Source of the DNA: CAVRZJ01 sp964594125
GTDB taxonomy: Bacteria; Acidobacteriota; Thermoanaerobaculia; Thermoanaerobaculales; Thermoanaerobaculaceae
Length of the DNA: 64,000 nucleotides
Direction: 5' to 3'
Assembly: GCA_964594125.1 (NCBI GenBank)
Contig: CAZQLL010000006.1
Span: 75,866-139,865 of the forward strand
Of this stretch, positions 8,905 through 16,973 are shown piece by piece. Position 1 is the first letter of the stretch; every line of letters begins with the position of its first letter. The notes beneath the pieces were generated by a model, which saw nothing but the letters and a program-made list of their open reading frames with translations, was not told the DNA's origin and did not search any database. The position numbers and the translations under genes are program-made.

Positions 8905-9288
8905 TTCTGGTTCCTCCTTGGCATGGAGCGATCGTACCACTCGGGGGCGGAAAGAGGCAAGGACAACCGGGATCGGACGATGAGCATGAGTCTGAATCGG
9001 TGTCCTCGCTGCCGGCCCCGGCGCGCGCCGCGGCGGCGTTCTAATGGAGTGGTTCGGAGGAGCGGTCTCGCGGCCGCCGCGGGCGCCGGCGTGCCTCCGG
9101 CCCCTCCCCCCTGGAGCGCCGGCAGCCTTGCCCGGCCGCCGGGGCGCCGCCGCCACAGCAGGTCGGCGCGGCATGCGACGACGTCCTACTGGCCCGCCTC
9201 GGCCCGCCCGCGGCGCGGCTCGCAGCGGCCGGGCGAGCATCAGGAATCTGGCGCGCAGGATCTCGGAATCGCGAAACGCGGCGGGCTC
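8905..9288. other. Intergenic stretch without a supported gene
   Basis: Divergent spacer between the secreted protein (minus) and the DUF1302 operon (plus). Open frames here are Arg/Pro-rich compositional artefacts without ribosome-binding sites. No tRNA, riboswitch or repeat was recognised. The promoter of the plus-strand operon follows at 9289. Confidence 0.5.
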
Positions 9289-9316
9289 TTGACACTCCTT
9301 CTTTCGCCTCTATCAT
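9289..9316 (+). promoter_or_regulatory. Strong sigma70-type promoter of the DUF1302 operon
   Basis: TTGACA (9289-9294), 16-nt spacer, TATCAT (9311-9316). A perfect -35 and a 5/6 -10 box stand out in this GC-rich background. Predicted start near 9323 leaves a leader of about 140 nt before the ATG at 9466; no known riboswitch fold was recognised in that leader. Confidence 0.8.
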
Positions 9317-9465
9317 CGAGGACAAGTCATCCGTTTCCACCGGGCAGGGGCAGACCCGCTCGAGTGACACGCCGGTGCAGGAAGCGCTCGGCCTCGCGCC
9401 GAGGGGGGTCGAGTCGGCGGCTCGCAGGGGGGGACAGCAACGGGCAGGCAGGAGAAGGGGGAACC

Positions 9466-11391
9466 ATGCGAAGGAGAGTCGGTGATGCGGGTTCATCGTG
9501 GGGGGTGCGGCTGGTGTGCCTGGGCGGCGCTTTGTGTGCGGCGCTTCTCGCCCCGCAGGCGCGGGCCGTCGACCTCTCGTCCGGCGAGTTTCGCCTCAAC
9601 CTCGACACGACGGTGACCTGGGGCGCGGCCTACCGCACCTCGAGCCGCGACATGCGGCTCATCGGTCTCGCGAACGGAGGCACGGCCTACTCGGTCAACG
9701 GCGACGACGGCAACCTCAACTTCGAGAAGGGCATCTACAGCAACACCATGGGTCTCACGGTCGAGGTCGAGATGTCGTACAAGAACGTCGGCGCCTTCGT
9801 CCGCGGGCGCGGGTTCTACGACTACGAGATGGAACAGGAGGACCGCGAGCGCACCCAGCTCGGCGACGACGCGCTCGAGCGCGTGGGCAGCCGCGCGGAG
9901 CTCCTCGACGCCTTCGCCTGGCTGAAGCTCAACGTCATGAACCTGCCCCTCGAGATCCGCGCCGGCAAGCAGGTGCTGAGCTGGGGCGAGAGCACGTTCA
10001 TCCAGAACAGCATCAACGTCATCAACCCGGTGGACGTGAGCGCGCTGCGGGTGCCCGGCGCCGAGCTGCGCAACGCCCTCCTCGGCGTCCCGATGGTCTC
10101 CTTCTCGCTTGGAACCAGCGAGAACACGACGCTGGAGGCGTTCTACCAGCTCGCATGGGAGCAGACCTGGATCGACCCGCCGGGCTCGTACTTCTCCACC
10201 AACGACTTCGCCGGCGTCGGCGGCACGCACGTCTTCCTCGCCTTCGGCAGCTTCGGCGACATCGCGGCGCCGCCGTTCTTCGCCGATCCCGACCTCGGCC
10301 GCCCGTTCCTCGGCGTGCCGCGCGCCGCCACCGTCGAGCCCGATGACAGCGGCCAGTACGGCGTGTCGCTGCGCTGGCTGGTGCCGGCGTTGAACAACAC
10401 CGAGCTGGGCTTCTTCTTCATCAACTACCACTCGCGGCTCCCGGTGGTGAACGGCCGCACCGGCACGCTCCAGGGCGCGCTGGCGGCGCAGCCCGCCGGC
10501 CAGCGCGCGGCGGGACGGGTCTACGCGTACTTCGGCGTGCCGCCCGGCGCCAGCCCGCAGGTCGACGCGATCGCCCAGCAGGCGGCCTCGGCGGCGGCGA
10601 CCGACGCCTACGCCTCGACCGCGCGCTACTTCCTCTCCTATCCCCAGGACATCAAGCTGTACGGCGTCAGCTTCAACACCCAGCTCGGCACCTCGGGGAT
10701 CGCCCTGCAGGGAGAAGCCTCGTACCGCGAGAACGCGCCGCTCCTGGTGGACGACGTCGAGCTCCTGTTCGCCGCGCTGTCGCCGATCTCGGCCGGTCTG
10801 GCGGCGACCAACCAGGTGAAGCCCGGCGGCGTCCCGTTGAACACCAACATCGACGGGTACATCAGGCGGCCGGTCGGCCAGGTGCAGGCGACCGCGACGA
10901 AGGTCTTCGGGCCCGGGTTCCTGCGCGCCGACCAGACCGTCGTCGTGGCGGAGGCCGGGATAACCCACGTGTTCGACATGCCCAGCCAGAAGGTGCTGCG
11001 CCTCGAGGGGCCCGGCACCTACACCAGCGGCAACCCGATCCACGCCGGAACGGGGGGAGCACACGCCGGCAAGCCGTACGAGGACGACAGCCACTTCGCC
11101 GACGCCAGCTCGTGGGGGTACCGCATCGCGGGCAGACTCGAGTACAACAACGCGATCGGCGCCATCAACCTGATCCCGCGCATCGCCTGGTCGCACGATG
11201 TGAACGGAGTCTCGCCGGGCCCCGGCGGCAACTTCGTGGACGGGACCGAGGCGCTGACGGTGGGTTTGACCGGCACCTTCCAGAACACCTGGGAGGTGGA
11301 CCTGTCGTTCACGGAGTATGCCGGTGCAGGCCGCTACAACCTGATCAACGACAGAGACTTCATGGCGCTGACCGTGAAGCTCGCCTTCTAG
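9466..11391 (+). CDS. DUF1302 outer-membrane beta-barrel protein
   Basis: 641 aa. The ATG at 9466 follows GGAGAAGGGGGAACC and starts a signal peptide (VRLVCLGGALCAALLAPQARA). The mature part shows the DUF1302 pattern: a barrel-like alternation of strands, GKQVLSWGESTFIQNSINVINPVDVSALRVPGAE near residues 175-205 (shown in the sequence at about 9985-10070), FFFINYHSRLP, and a final aromatic residue (LTVKLAF), as expected for outer-membrane barrels. DUF1302 genes typically lie beside DUF1329, and that is the next gene, 18 nt on. The pair recurs with RND exporters in Gram-negatives; transport of hydrophobic molecules or lipids is the usual guess, not established here. Confidence 0.88.
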   Translation: MRRRVGDAGSSWGVRLVCLGGALCAALLAPQARAVDLSSGEFRLNLDTTVTWGAAYRTSSRDMRLIGLANGGTAYSVNGDDGNLNFEKGIYSNTMGLTVEVEMSYKNVGAFVRGRGFYDYEMEQEDRERTQLGDDALERVGSRAELLDAFAWLKLNVMNLPLEIRAGKQVLSWGESTFIQNSINVINPVDVSALRVPGAELRNALLGVPMVSFSLGTSENTTLEAFYQLAWEQTWIDPPGSYFSTNDFAGVGGTHVFLAFGSFGDIAAPPFFADPDLGRPFLGVPRAATVEPDDSGQYGVSLRWLVPALNNTELGFFFINYHSRLPVVNGRTGTLQGALAAQPAGQRAAGRVYAYFGVPPGASPQVDAIAQQAASAAATDAYASTARYFLSYPQDIKLYGVSFNTQLGTSGIALQGEASYRENAPLLVDDVELLFAALSPISAGLAATNQVKPGGVPLNTNIDGYIRRPVGQVQATATKVFGPGFLRADQTVVVAEAGITHVFDMPSQKVLRLEGPGTYTSGNPIHAGTGGAHAGKPYEDDSHFADASSWGYRIAGRLEYNNAIGAINLIPRIAWSHDVNGVSPGPGGNFVDGTEALTVGLTGTFQNTWEVDLSFTEYAGAGRYNLINDRDFMALTVKLAF

Positions 11392-11409
11392 GGGAAGGGA
11401 GGACCGCTC

Positions 11410-12774
11410 ATGTCACGAAGGACGCTCGCAGTCACGCTCGGCCTCGCACTCGTCGCGGTGTGCGCGGCGTGGGTCGCGGTCGCGGAGCTCACGCCCGCCG
11501 AGATCGCACGGCTCGGCGCCGACCTCACTCCCCTCGGAGCCGAGAAGGCCGGCAACGCCGCAGGCACGATCCCTCCCTGGGACGGGGGGATCAAGACGCC
11601 GCCTCCCGGGTACAAGCCCGGCGACCACCACCCCGATCCCTACGCCGCCGATGCGGTCACGGTGACGATCACGGCGGCCAACATGGCAACGTACGCCGAC
11701 AAGCTGACCGCCGGGCACCAGGCGATGCTGAAAGCCTACCCGTCGTTCAAGATGATTGTCTACCCGACGCACCGCAGCGCCTCGTACCCGAAGCGCATCT
11801 ACGACATGACCGTGAAGGTGGCAGCCACGGCGAAGCTGGCCGAGGGCGGCAACGGGGTCACGGGCGCCATCATCGGCTACCCGTTCCCGATCCCCAAGAA
11901 CGGTCTCGAGGTGATCTGGAACCACCTGCTCCGTTACCGCGGCGAGACCGCCTCGCGCCGCGTCAGCCAGGCCGCGCCGACGCGCGGCGGCAGCTACACG
12001 CTGGTGGACTTCACCGAGGAGTTCTCGTTCCTCTACAGCCAGGAGGGCGCCACCGAGCAGTCGATCGGCAACAAGATCCTGTTCTTCAAGCAGGAGGTGT
12101 TGGCGCCGGCGCGCCTGGCCGGCGGCATCCTGCTCGTCCACGAGACGCTCGACCAGGTGAAGGAGCACCGCAGCGCCTGGGTGTACAACCCCGGCCAGCG
12201 CCGCGTCCGCCGCGCGCCGAACATCGCGTACGACAACCCCGGCACCGCCTCCGACGGCATGCGGACGTCGGACCAGCTCGACATGTTCAACGGCGCGCCG
12301 GACAAGTACGAGTGGAAGCTGATCGGCAAGAAGGAGATCTACGTCCCGTACAACAGCTACAAGCTCCACTCCAAATCGCTCAGGTACAAGGACATCCTGA
12401 CGCCCCTACACATCAACCCGGAGCACTGCCGGTACGAGCTGCACCGCGTCTGGGTGGTCGACGCGACGCTCAAGCCGGGCGAGCGCCACATCTACCAGCG
12501 CCGCACGTTCTACTTCGACGAGGACTCGTGGCAGATCCTGCACGTCGACCAGTACGACAACCGCGGCCAGCTCTGGCGGGTCTCCGAGGGCCACGTCATC
12601 AACTACTACGATCAGCCGACGCTGTGGACCACGCTCGAGGTGCACACCGACCTGCAGGCCGGCCGCTACCTCGCCAATGGACTCGACAACGAGAGCACGA
12701 TGTACGACTTCGCGATCAAGCGAACCGCCGAGGACTTCACCCCGGGCGCCCTGCGGCGCGAGGGAACGCGGTAG
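11410..12774 (+). CDS. DUF1329 periplasmic protein (LolA/LppX-like fold family)
   Basis: 454 aa with signal peptide (MSRRTLAVTLGLALVAVCAAWVAVA). The ATG is preceded by GGGAGGA. Family landmarks: LTPAEIARLGADLTPLGAEKAGNA at the mature N-terminus, GAIIGYPFPIPKNGLEVIWNH, RRVRRAPNIAYDNPGTASDGMRTSDQLDMFNG, and the C-terminal RRTFYFDEDSWQILHVDQYDNRGQLWR. DUF1329 proteins resemble lipoprotein-carrier folds and are nearly always adjacent to DUF1302. Second gene of the operon. Confidence 0.9.
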   Translation: MSRRTLAVTLGLALVAVCAAWVAVAELTPAEIARLGADLTPLGAEKAGNAAGTIPPWDGGIKTPPPGYKPGDHHPDPYAADAVTVTITAANMATYADKLTAGHQAMLKAYPSFKMIVYPTHRSASYPKRIYDMTVKVAATAKLAEGGNGVTGAIIGYPFPIPKNGLEVIWNHLLRYRGETASRRVSQAAPTRGGSYTLVDFTEEFSFLYSQEGATEQSIGNKILFFKQEVLAPARLAGGILLVHETLDQVKEHRSAWVYNPGQRRVRRAPNIAYDNPGTASDGMRTSDQLDMFNGAPDKYEWKLIGKKEIYVPYNSYKLHSKSLRYKDILTPLHINPEHCRYELHRVWVVDATLKPGERHIYQRRTFYFDEDSWQILHVDQYDNRGQLWRVSEGHVINYYDQPTLWTTLEVHTDLQAGRYLANGLDNESTMYDFAIKRTAEDFTPGALRREGTR

Positions 12775-12793
12775 AGAACGGCTGCCGCGCAGG

Positions 12794-12821
12794 GGGCCGG
12801 ACCGCCACAGCGGCCCGGCCC
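12794..12821 (+). terminator. Hairpin between DUF1329 and the Ycf48-like gene
   Basis: GGGCCGG/CCGGCCC plus CCGC/GCGG arms with one A-C mismatch and a CACA loop, followed by the pyrimidine-rich TCCTCTTC. It could attenuate transcription between the secretion pair and the propeller/RND pair, or protect the mRNA. Confidence 0.5.
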
Positions 12822-12851
12822 TCCTCTTCGGCACGCCCCGCGGGGGATCCG

Positions 12852-13958
12852 ATGACGACTTCTCTGCACGCAGGGCGCCCGCCGGCTTCCGAGGAACGGA
12901 CGGCCGGCGGCGCCTGCCGCCGACAAACCCGACGCCAGCGACCACGCGCCGCGGGAGGGGCGGCGCGCGCCGCCGCCGTGGCGGCGCTGGCCGCACTGGT
13001 CATCGCCGCCGCGCTGCCGGGCTCCGCTGCGGCCGCCGACGTCGCCGTCGCACCCGCCGTCAGGGCGAGGCTGGCGGCGCGCTCGCTGCTGCTCGACGTC
13101 GCCGCAGCCGGCGACCGGCTGGTCGCGGTGGGCGAGCGCGGCCACATCCTGTGGTCGGACGACAGCGGCGCCACGTGGACGCAGGCGGACGTGCCGACCA
13201 ACGTGACGCTGACCGGCGTCTTCCTCCTCGACCGCAGCACCGGCTGGGCGGTCGGCCACGACGCCGTCGTGCTGCGCACGACCGACGGCGGCCGCACCTG
13301 GGAGCTGCAGCGCAGCGCGCCCGAAGAGGAGCGCCCCCTGTTCGACATCCACTTCGCGGATGCCGCGCACGGCCTCGCGGTCGGCGCCTACGGCGCCTTC
13401 CTGGTCACCGCGAACGGCGGCGCCACCTGGGAGGAGCGCCCGATCAGCGACCTCGACGTGCACCTCCATCATGTCGCGAGGGCCCCGTCGGGGACGCTCT
13501 ATATCGCGGCCGAGTCCGGCTCGCTGTTCCGGTCGGACGACGGCGGCGAAAGCTGGCGGGAGCTCGACGCACCGTACGACGGCTCCTTCTTCGCCACCGT
13601 CCCCCTTGGCGGGGATTCGCTGCTCGCGCTCGGCCTGCGCGGCCACCTGTACCGCTCCGACGACGGCGGCCGGCGGTGGGCGGCGATCCCGACCGGCACC
13701 GAGGCGATGCTCACCGACGGCATCGCGCTCGCCGGCGGCCGCGTCGTCATCACCGGCCTGGCCGGGGTGCTGCTGGTCAGCGACGACGGCGGGCGCACGT
13801 TCGCGCTGCGCCAGCAGGCCGCTCGCCTCGGCAACGTCGCGATCGCGGCGGCGGCCGACGGCACGCTCGTGACCGCCGGCGAGTCCGGCGTGCGCCGGCT
13901 CGCGGCGTCGGACCTCGCCGGGAAGGGCGCGGGTGCGCCGGAAGGGAGCCGCCCATGA
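12852..13958 (+). CDS. Ycf48-like/BNR beta-propeller protein, exported
   Basis: 368 aa. The long Arg-rich N-terminus leads into a hydrophobic segment (AVAALAALVIAAALPGSAAAA), likely a signal peptide. The mature part is a propeller of repeated Asp-box/BNR units: WSDDSGATW, RTTDGGRTW, VTANGGATW, RSDDGGESW, RSDDGGRRW, VSDDGGRTF, as in Ycf48-like proteins. Such proteins recur between DUF1302/DUF1329 and MMPL transporters, suggesting a shared envelope complex. The stop overlaps the next start (ATGA), so it is translationally coupled to the RND protein. A later start is possible because no strong ribosome-binding site precedes the ATG. Confidence 0.85.
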   Translation: MTTSLHAGRPPASEERTAGGACRRQTRRQRPRAAGGAARAAAVAALAALVIAAALPGSAAAADVAVAPAVRARLAARSLLLDVAAAGDRLVAVGERGHILWSDDSGATWTQADVPTNVTLTGVFLLDRSTGWAVGHDAVVLRTTDGGRTWELQRSAPEEERPLFDIHFADAAHGLAVGAYGAFLVTANGGATWEERPISDLDVHLHHVARAPSGTLYIAAESGSLFRSDDGGESWRELDAPYDGSFFATVPLGGDSLLALGLRGHLYRSDDGGRRWAAIPTGTEAMLTDGIALAGGRVVITGLAGVLLVSDDGGRTFALRQQAARLGNVAIAAAADGTLVTAGESGVRRLAASDLAGKGAGAPEGSRP

Positions 13959-16276
13959 CCGCCCTCCTCGAGCGGATCATCTTCTCCCACCGACGCCTGG
14001 TCATTGCGGCGTTCATCGCGATCACCGCCTTCATGGCCTTCCAGGCCTCGCACCTGCGCATCGACGCGGGCTTCGCCAAGCTGCTGCCGCTGAAGCACGA
14101 GTACATGAAGACGTACATGAAGTACCGCGACGAGTTCGGCGGCGCCAACCGGGTGCTCATCGCGCTGCGCGCCCGCGAGGGCGACATCTTCACGCCGCAG
14201 TTCCTCGAGGTCCTGCGCGCGGCCACCGACGACGTGTTCTTCATCCCGGGCGTCGACCGCACGCGCGTCAGCTCGCTGTTCACTCCCAACGTCCGCTTCA
14301 CCGAGGTCGTGGAGGACGGCATCTCCGGCGGCAACGTGATCCCCGACGACTTCGAGCCGACCCCGGAGGGGATCGCGCAGGTCCGCAAGAACGTGCTCAA
14401 GTCGGGAATCGTCGGCCGCCTCGTGGCCAACGACTTCTCGGCGGCGATGATCTCCGCCGAGCTGCTCGAGGTGAACCCGAACACCGGGGAACGGCTGGAC
14501 TACATCGACGTCGCGCGCCAGCTCGAGGCGGTGCGCGCCAAGTACTCGGGGCACGAGGTCGGCGTCCAGTACGACTACCACATCATCGGCTTCGCCAAGG
14601 TGATCGGAGACATCTCGGCCGGCGCCGCGCGCGTCGTGCTGTTCTTCCTGATCGCCTTCCTCGTCACGGCGGTGTTCGTCTACGCCTACTCGCAGTCGAT
14701 CCAGCTCACGCTCATCCCGCTCGCCTGCTCACTGATCGCCGTGGTCTGGCAGCTCGGCCTCCTCGTCGTGCTCGGCTACGGGATCGACCCGATGTCGATC
14801 CTCGTGCCGTTCCTGGTGTTCGCCATCTCGGTCAGCCACGGCGTCCAGATGGTGAGCGCCCACGGCGCCGAGGTCTACGCCGGCGCCACCTCCGAGCAGG
14901 CCGCCCGCGGCGCGTTCCGCAGGCTGCTGCTGCCCGGCGGCGTGGCGCTGCTGACCGATACCATCGGGTTCGTCACGATCATGCTGATCGAGATCCGGAT
15001 GATCCAGGAGATGGCGATCACCGCCTCGCTCGGCGTCGGGGCGATCATTTTCACCGACCTCGTCCTTACGCCGGTGCTGCTCTCCTACGTCCGCCACGAC
15101 CCGATCTACCCGCTCAAGCTCAAGCGCCGCCACGCTCACATGGACGGCCTGTGGCGCCGGCTGTCGCGCGCCGCCGAGCCGCGCAACGCGGCGGTGATCG
15201 TCGCCGTCGCCGCCGTGCTCGCCGCCGCCGGCCTATGGAAGGCTCGGCAGGTGCGCGTCGGCGACCTCCACCGCGGCGTCCCCGAGCTGCACGCCGACTC
15301 GGTGTACAACATCGACACCGACGTCATCACCGGCCACTTCTCGATCGGAGTCGACGTGCTCACCGTGATCGTGGAGGCGGCGCCGCAGGCGTGCACCGAC
15401 TGGAACGCGATGACCACGATCGACGCCTTCGAGTGGCACATGCGCAACGTCGACGGGGTCCAGTCGGTGCTCGGCCTGCCGACGGTCGCAAAGATGATCA
15501 ACGCGGGGTGGAACGAGGGCAATCCGAAGTGGCGGGTGCTGCCCCGCAACCACTCGGCGATGTCGCAGGCGGTGACCTACATCGACACCTCGACCGGACT
15601 GCTGAACGGCGACTGCTCGGTCATGCCGGTGATGATCTTCACAGCGGACCACAAGGCCGAGACCATCGACCGCGTGGTCGCGGCAGTGAAGGAGTTCCGC
15701 TCGCGGCACGGCTCCGACACGCTGCGCTTCCAGCTCGCCACCGGCAACGTCGGCGTCATGGCGGCGACCAACGAGGTGGTCGCGGCGGCGCAGTACCCGA
15801 TGCTCGCCTGGGTGTGGGCGGCGGTGATCGTGCTCTGCCTGGTGTCGTTCCGCTCGGTCGCGGGGACGCTGTGCGTGATCCTGCCGCTCGGGCTGGTGTC
15901 GCTGCTCTCGTACGCTCTCATGGCGTTCCTCGAGATCGGCCTGAAGACCTCGACGCTGCCCGTGGTCGCGCTCGGGGTCGGCATCGGCGTCGACTACGGC
16001 GTCTACATCTGGGGCCGGATGATCACCATCCGCACCGCCGGCTCGCGGCTCGTCGAGTCGTTCCGCGAGACGTTCACGATCACCGGCAACGGCGTCCTGT
16101 TCACCGGCCTGACGCTCGCCACCGGCGTCGCCACGTGGATCTTCTCGCCGTTGAAGTTCCAGGCTGACATGGGCATCCTGCTCACGTTCATGTTCCTCCT
16201 GAACATGATCGGCGCCATCGTCCTCCTCCCCGCCCTCGCCCGCCTGTTCCTCAGGCGCCGTCAGCTCCCCGAGTGA
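13955..16276 (+). CDS. MMPL/RND-superfamily transporter
   Basis: 773 aa, two halves each with one N-terminal membrane helix, a periplasmic domain, and five more helices (12 in total). First half: LVIAAFIAITAFMAFQASHL, then helices from about residue 225. Second half starts near residue 410 (AAVIVAVAAVLAAAGLWKA). The sterol-sensing-like pattern GVGIGVDYGVYIWGRM is present. It is the last gene of the DUF1302-DUF1329-Ycf48 operon and would supply the proton-driven step for moving a lipid-like substrate. Its 3' end overlaps the convergent hydrolase gene by 26 bp. Confidence 0.92.
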   Translation: MTALLERIIFSHRRLVIAAFIAITAFMAFQASHLRIDAGFAKLLPLKHEYMKTYMKYRDEFGGANRVLIALRAREGDIFTPQFLEVLRAATDDVFFIPGVDRTRVSSLFTPNVRFTEVVEDGISGGNVIPDDFEPTPEGIAQVRKNVLKSGIVGRLVANDFSAAMISAELLEVNPNTGERLDYIDVARQLEAVRAKYSGHEVGVQYDYHIIGFAKVIGDISAGAARVVLFFLIAFLVTAVFVYAYSQSIQLTLIPLACSLIAVVWQLGLLVVLGYGIDPMSILVPFLVFAISVSHGVQMVSAHGAEVYAGATSEQAARGAFRRLLLPGGVALLTDTIGFVTIMLIEIRMIQEMAITASLGVGAIIFTDLVLTPVLLSYVRHDPIYPLKLKRRHAHMDGLWRRLSRAAEPRNAAVIVAVAAVLAAAGLWKARQVRVGDLHRGVPELHADSVYNIDTDVITGHFSIGVDVLTVIVEAAPQACTDWNAMTTIDAFEWHMRNVDGVQSVLGLPTVAKMINAGWNEGNPKWRVLPRNHSAMSQAVTYIDTSTGLLNGDCSVMPVMIFTADHKAETIDRVVAAVKEFRSRHGSDTLRFQLATGNVGVMAATNEVVAAAQYPMLAWVWAAVIVLCLVSFRSVAGTLCVILPLGLVSLLSYALMAFLEIGLKTSTLPVVALGVGIGVDYGVYIWGRMITIRTAGSRLVESFRETFTITGNGVLFTGLTLATGVATWIFSPLKFQADMGILLTFMFLLNMIGAIVLLPALARLFLRRRQLPE

Positions 16277-16973
16277 CCCGCACGCCTGGCGCCGGCCATC
16301 CGGCCGGCGCCAGGCGCTCGGCGGCGAAGGGGCGGCCGTGCGCCGGAAAGACGACGCGGGCGCCGAGATCCAGCAGGCGCCGCCAGCTCGCTGCGACGAG
16401 CTCGGGCTGGTGCGCGAAGATCCCGAACGAGGGCCGCAGGCACATCGGCGGGCCGTTCATCGCGAGGTCGCCGACGAAAGCCTCGCCGCCGGCGAGCAGC
16501 ACCGACACCGACCCCGGCGAGTGCCCCGGCGTGGGAACGATGCGTCCCGCCACGCCGTAGGGGGCGAGGTCGAGGCCCGCGTCGTCGATCACGACGTCGG
16601 GCTCCGTCGGTGCGAACCGCGCCGTCCGCGAGAGCAGCGGCGCCAGCGCCCACCGCAGGAACCGGCCCCACCGTGTCGACGCCTGCGGCCAGACCCAGGT
16701 CCCCGTGCGGACCCACTCCGCGTCGCCGCGGTGCACCGCGAGAGCGCCCGCGAACGCGGCGCGCACCGTTCCGGCCGCTCCGACGTGGTCGAAGTGGCCG
16801 TGGGTCGCGATGATCAGGCCGACCTCGGGGCGGTCGCCGAGCAGGCGGCGCAGCTTCCGAACCACGGTCGGCCCCTGCCGCACGCCGCCCGGATCGACGA
16901 GGATCGCCCCCCGCTCGCGCACGAGGTAGGTGCTGGTGACGCCGGCGTGCACGGTGTCGATGCGCGGGGTCAA
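16251..16973 (-). CDS. Metallo-beta-lactamase-fold hydrolase
   Basis: 240 aa from a TTG start at 16973 that overlaps the upstream stop (TTGA); a GTG a few codons on is the alternative. The zinc-binding THGHFDHVG (HxHxDH) is clear, followed by TPGHSPGSVSVLL and a late FPAHGRPF histidine, as in glyoxalase-II-like enzymes. The early VHAGVTSTYLVRERGAILVDPG is the typical first sheet of the fold. Substrate unknown: glyoxalase, thioesterase or lactonase activity are all possible. Convergent overlap of 26 bp with the RND gene. Confidence 0.88.
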   Translation of the reverse strand: MTPRIDTVHAGVTSTYLVRERGAILVDPGGVRQGPTVVRKLRRLLGDRPEVGLIIATHGHFDHVGAAGTVRAAFAGALAVHRGDAEWVRTGTWVWPQASTRWGRFLRWALAPLLSRTARFAPTEPDVVIDDAGLDLAPYGVAGRIVPTPGHSPGSVSVLLAGGEAFVGDLAMNGPPMCLRPSFGIFAHQPELVAASWRRLLDLGARVVFPAHGRPFAAERLAPAGWPAPGVRVTRGADGA

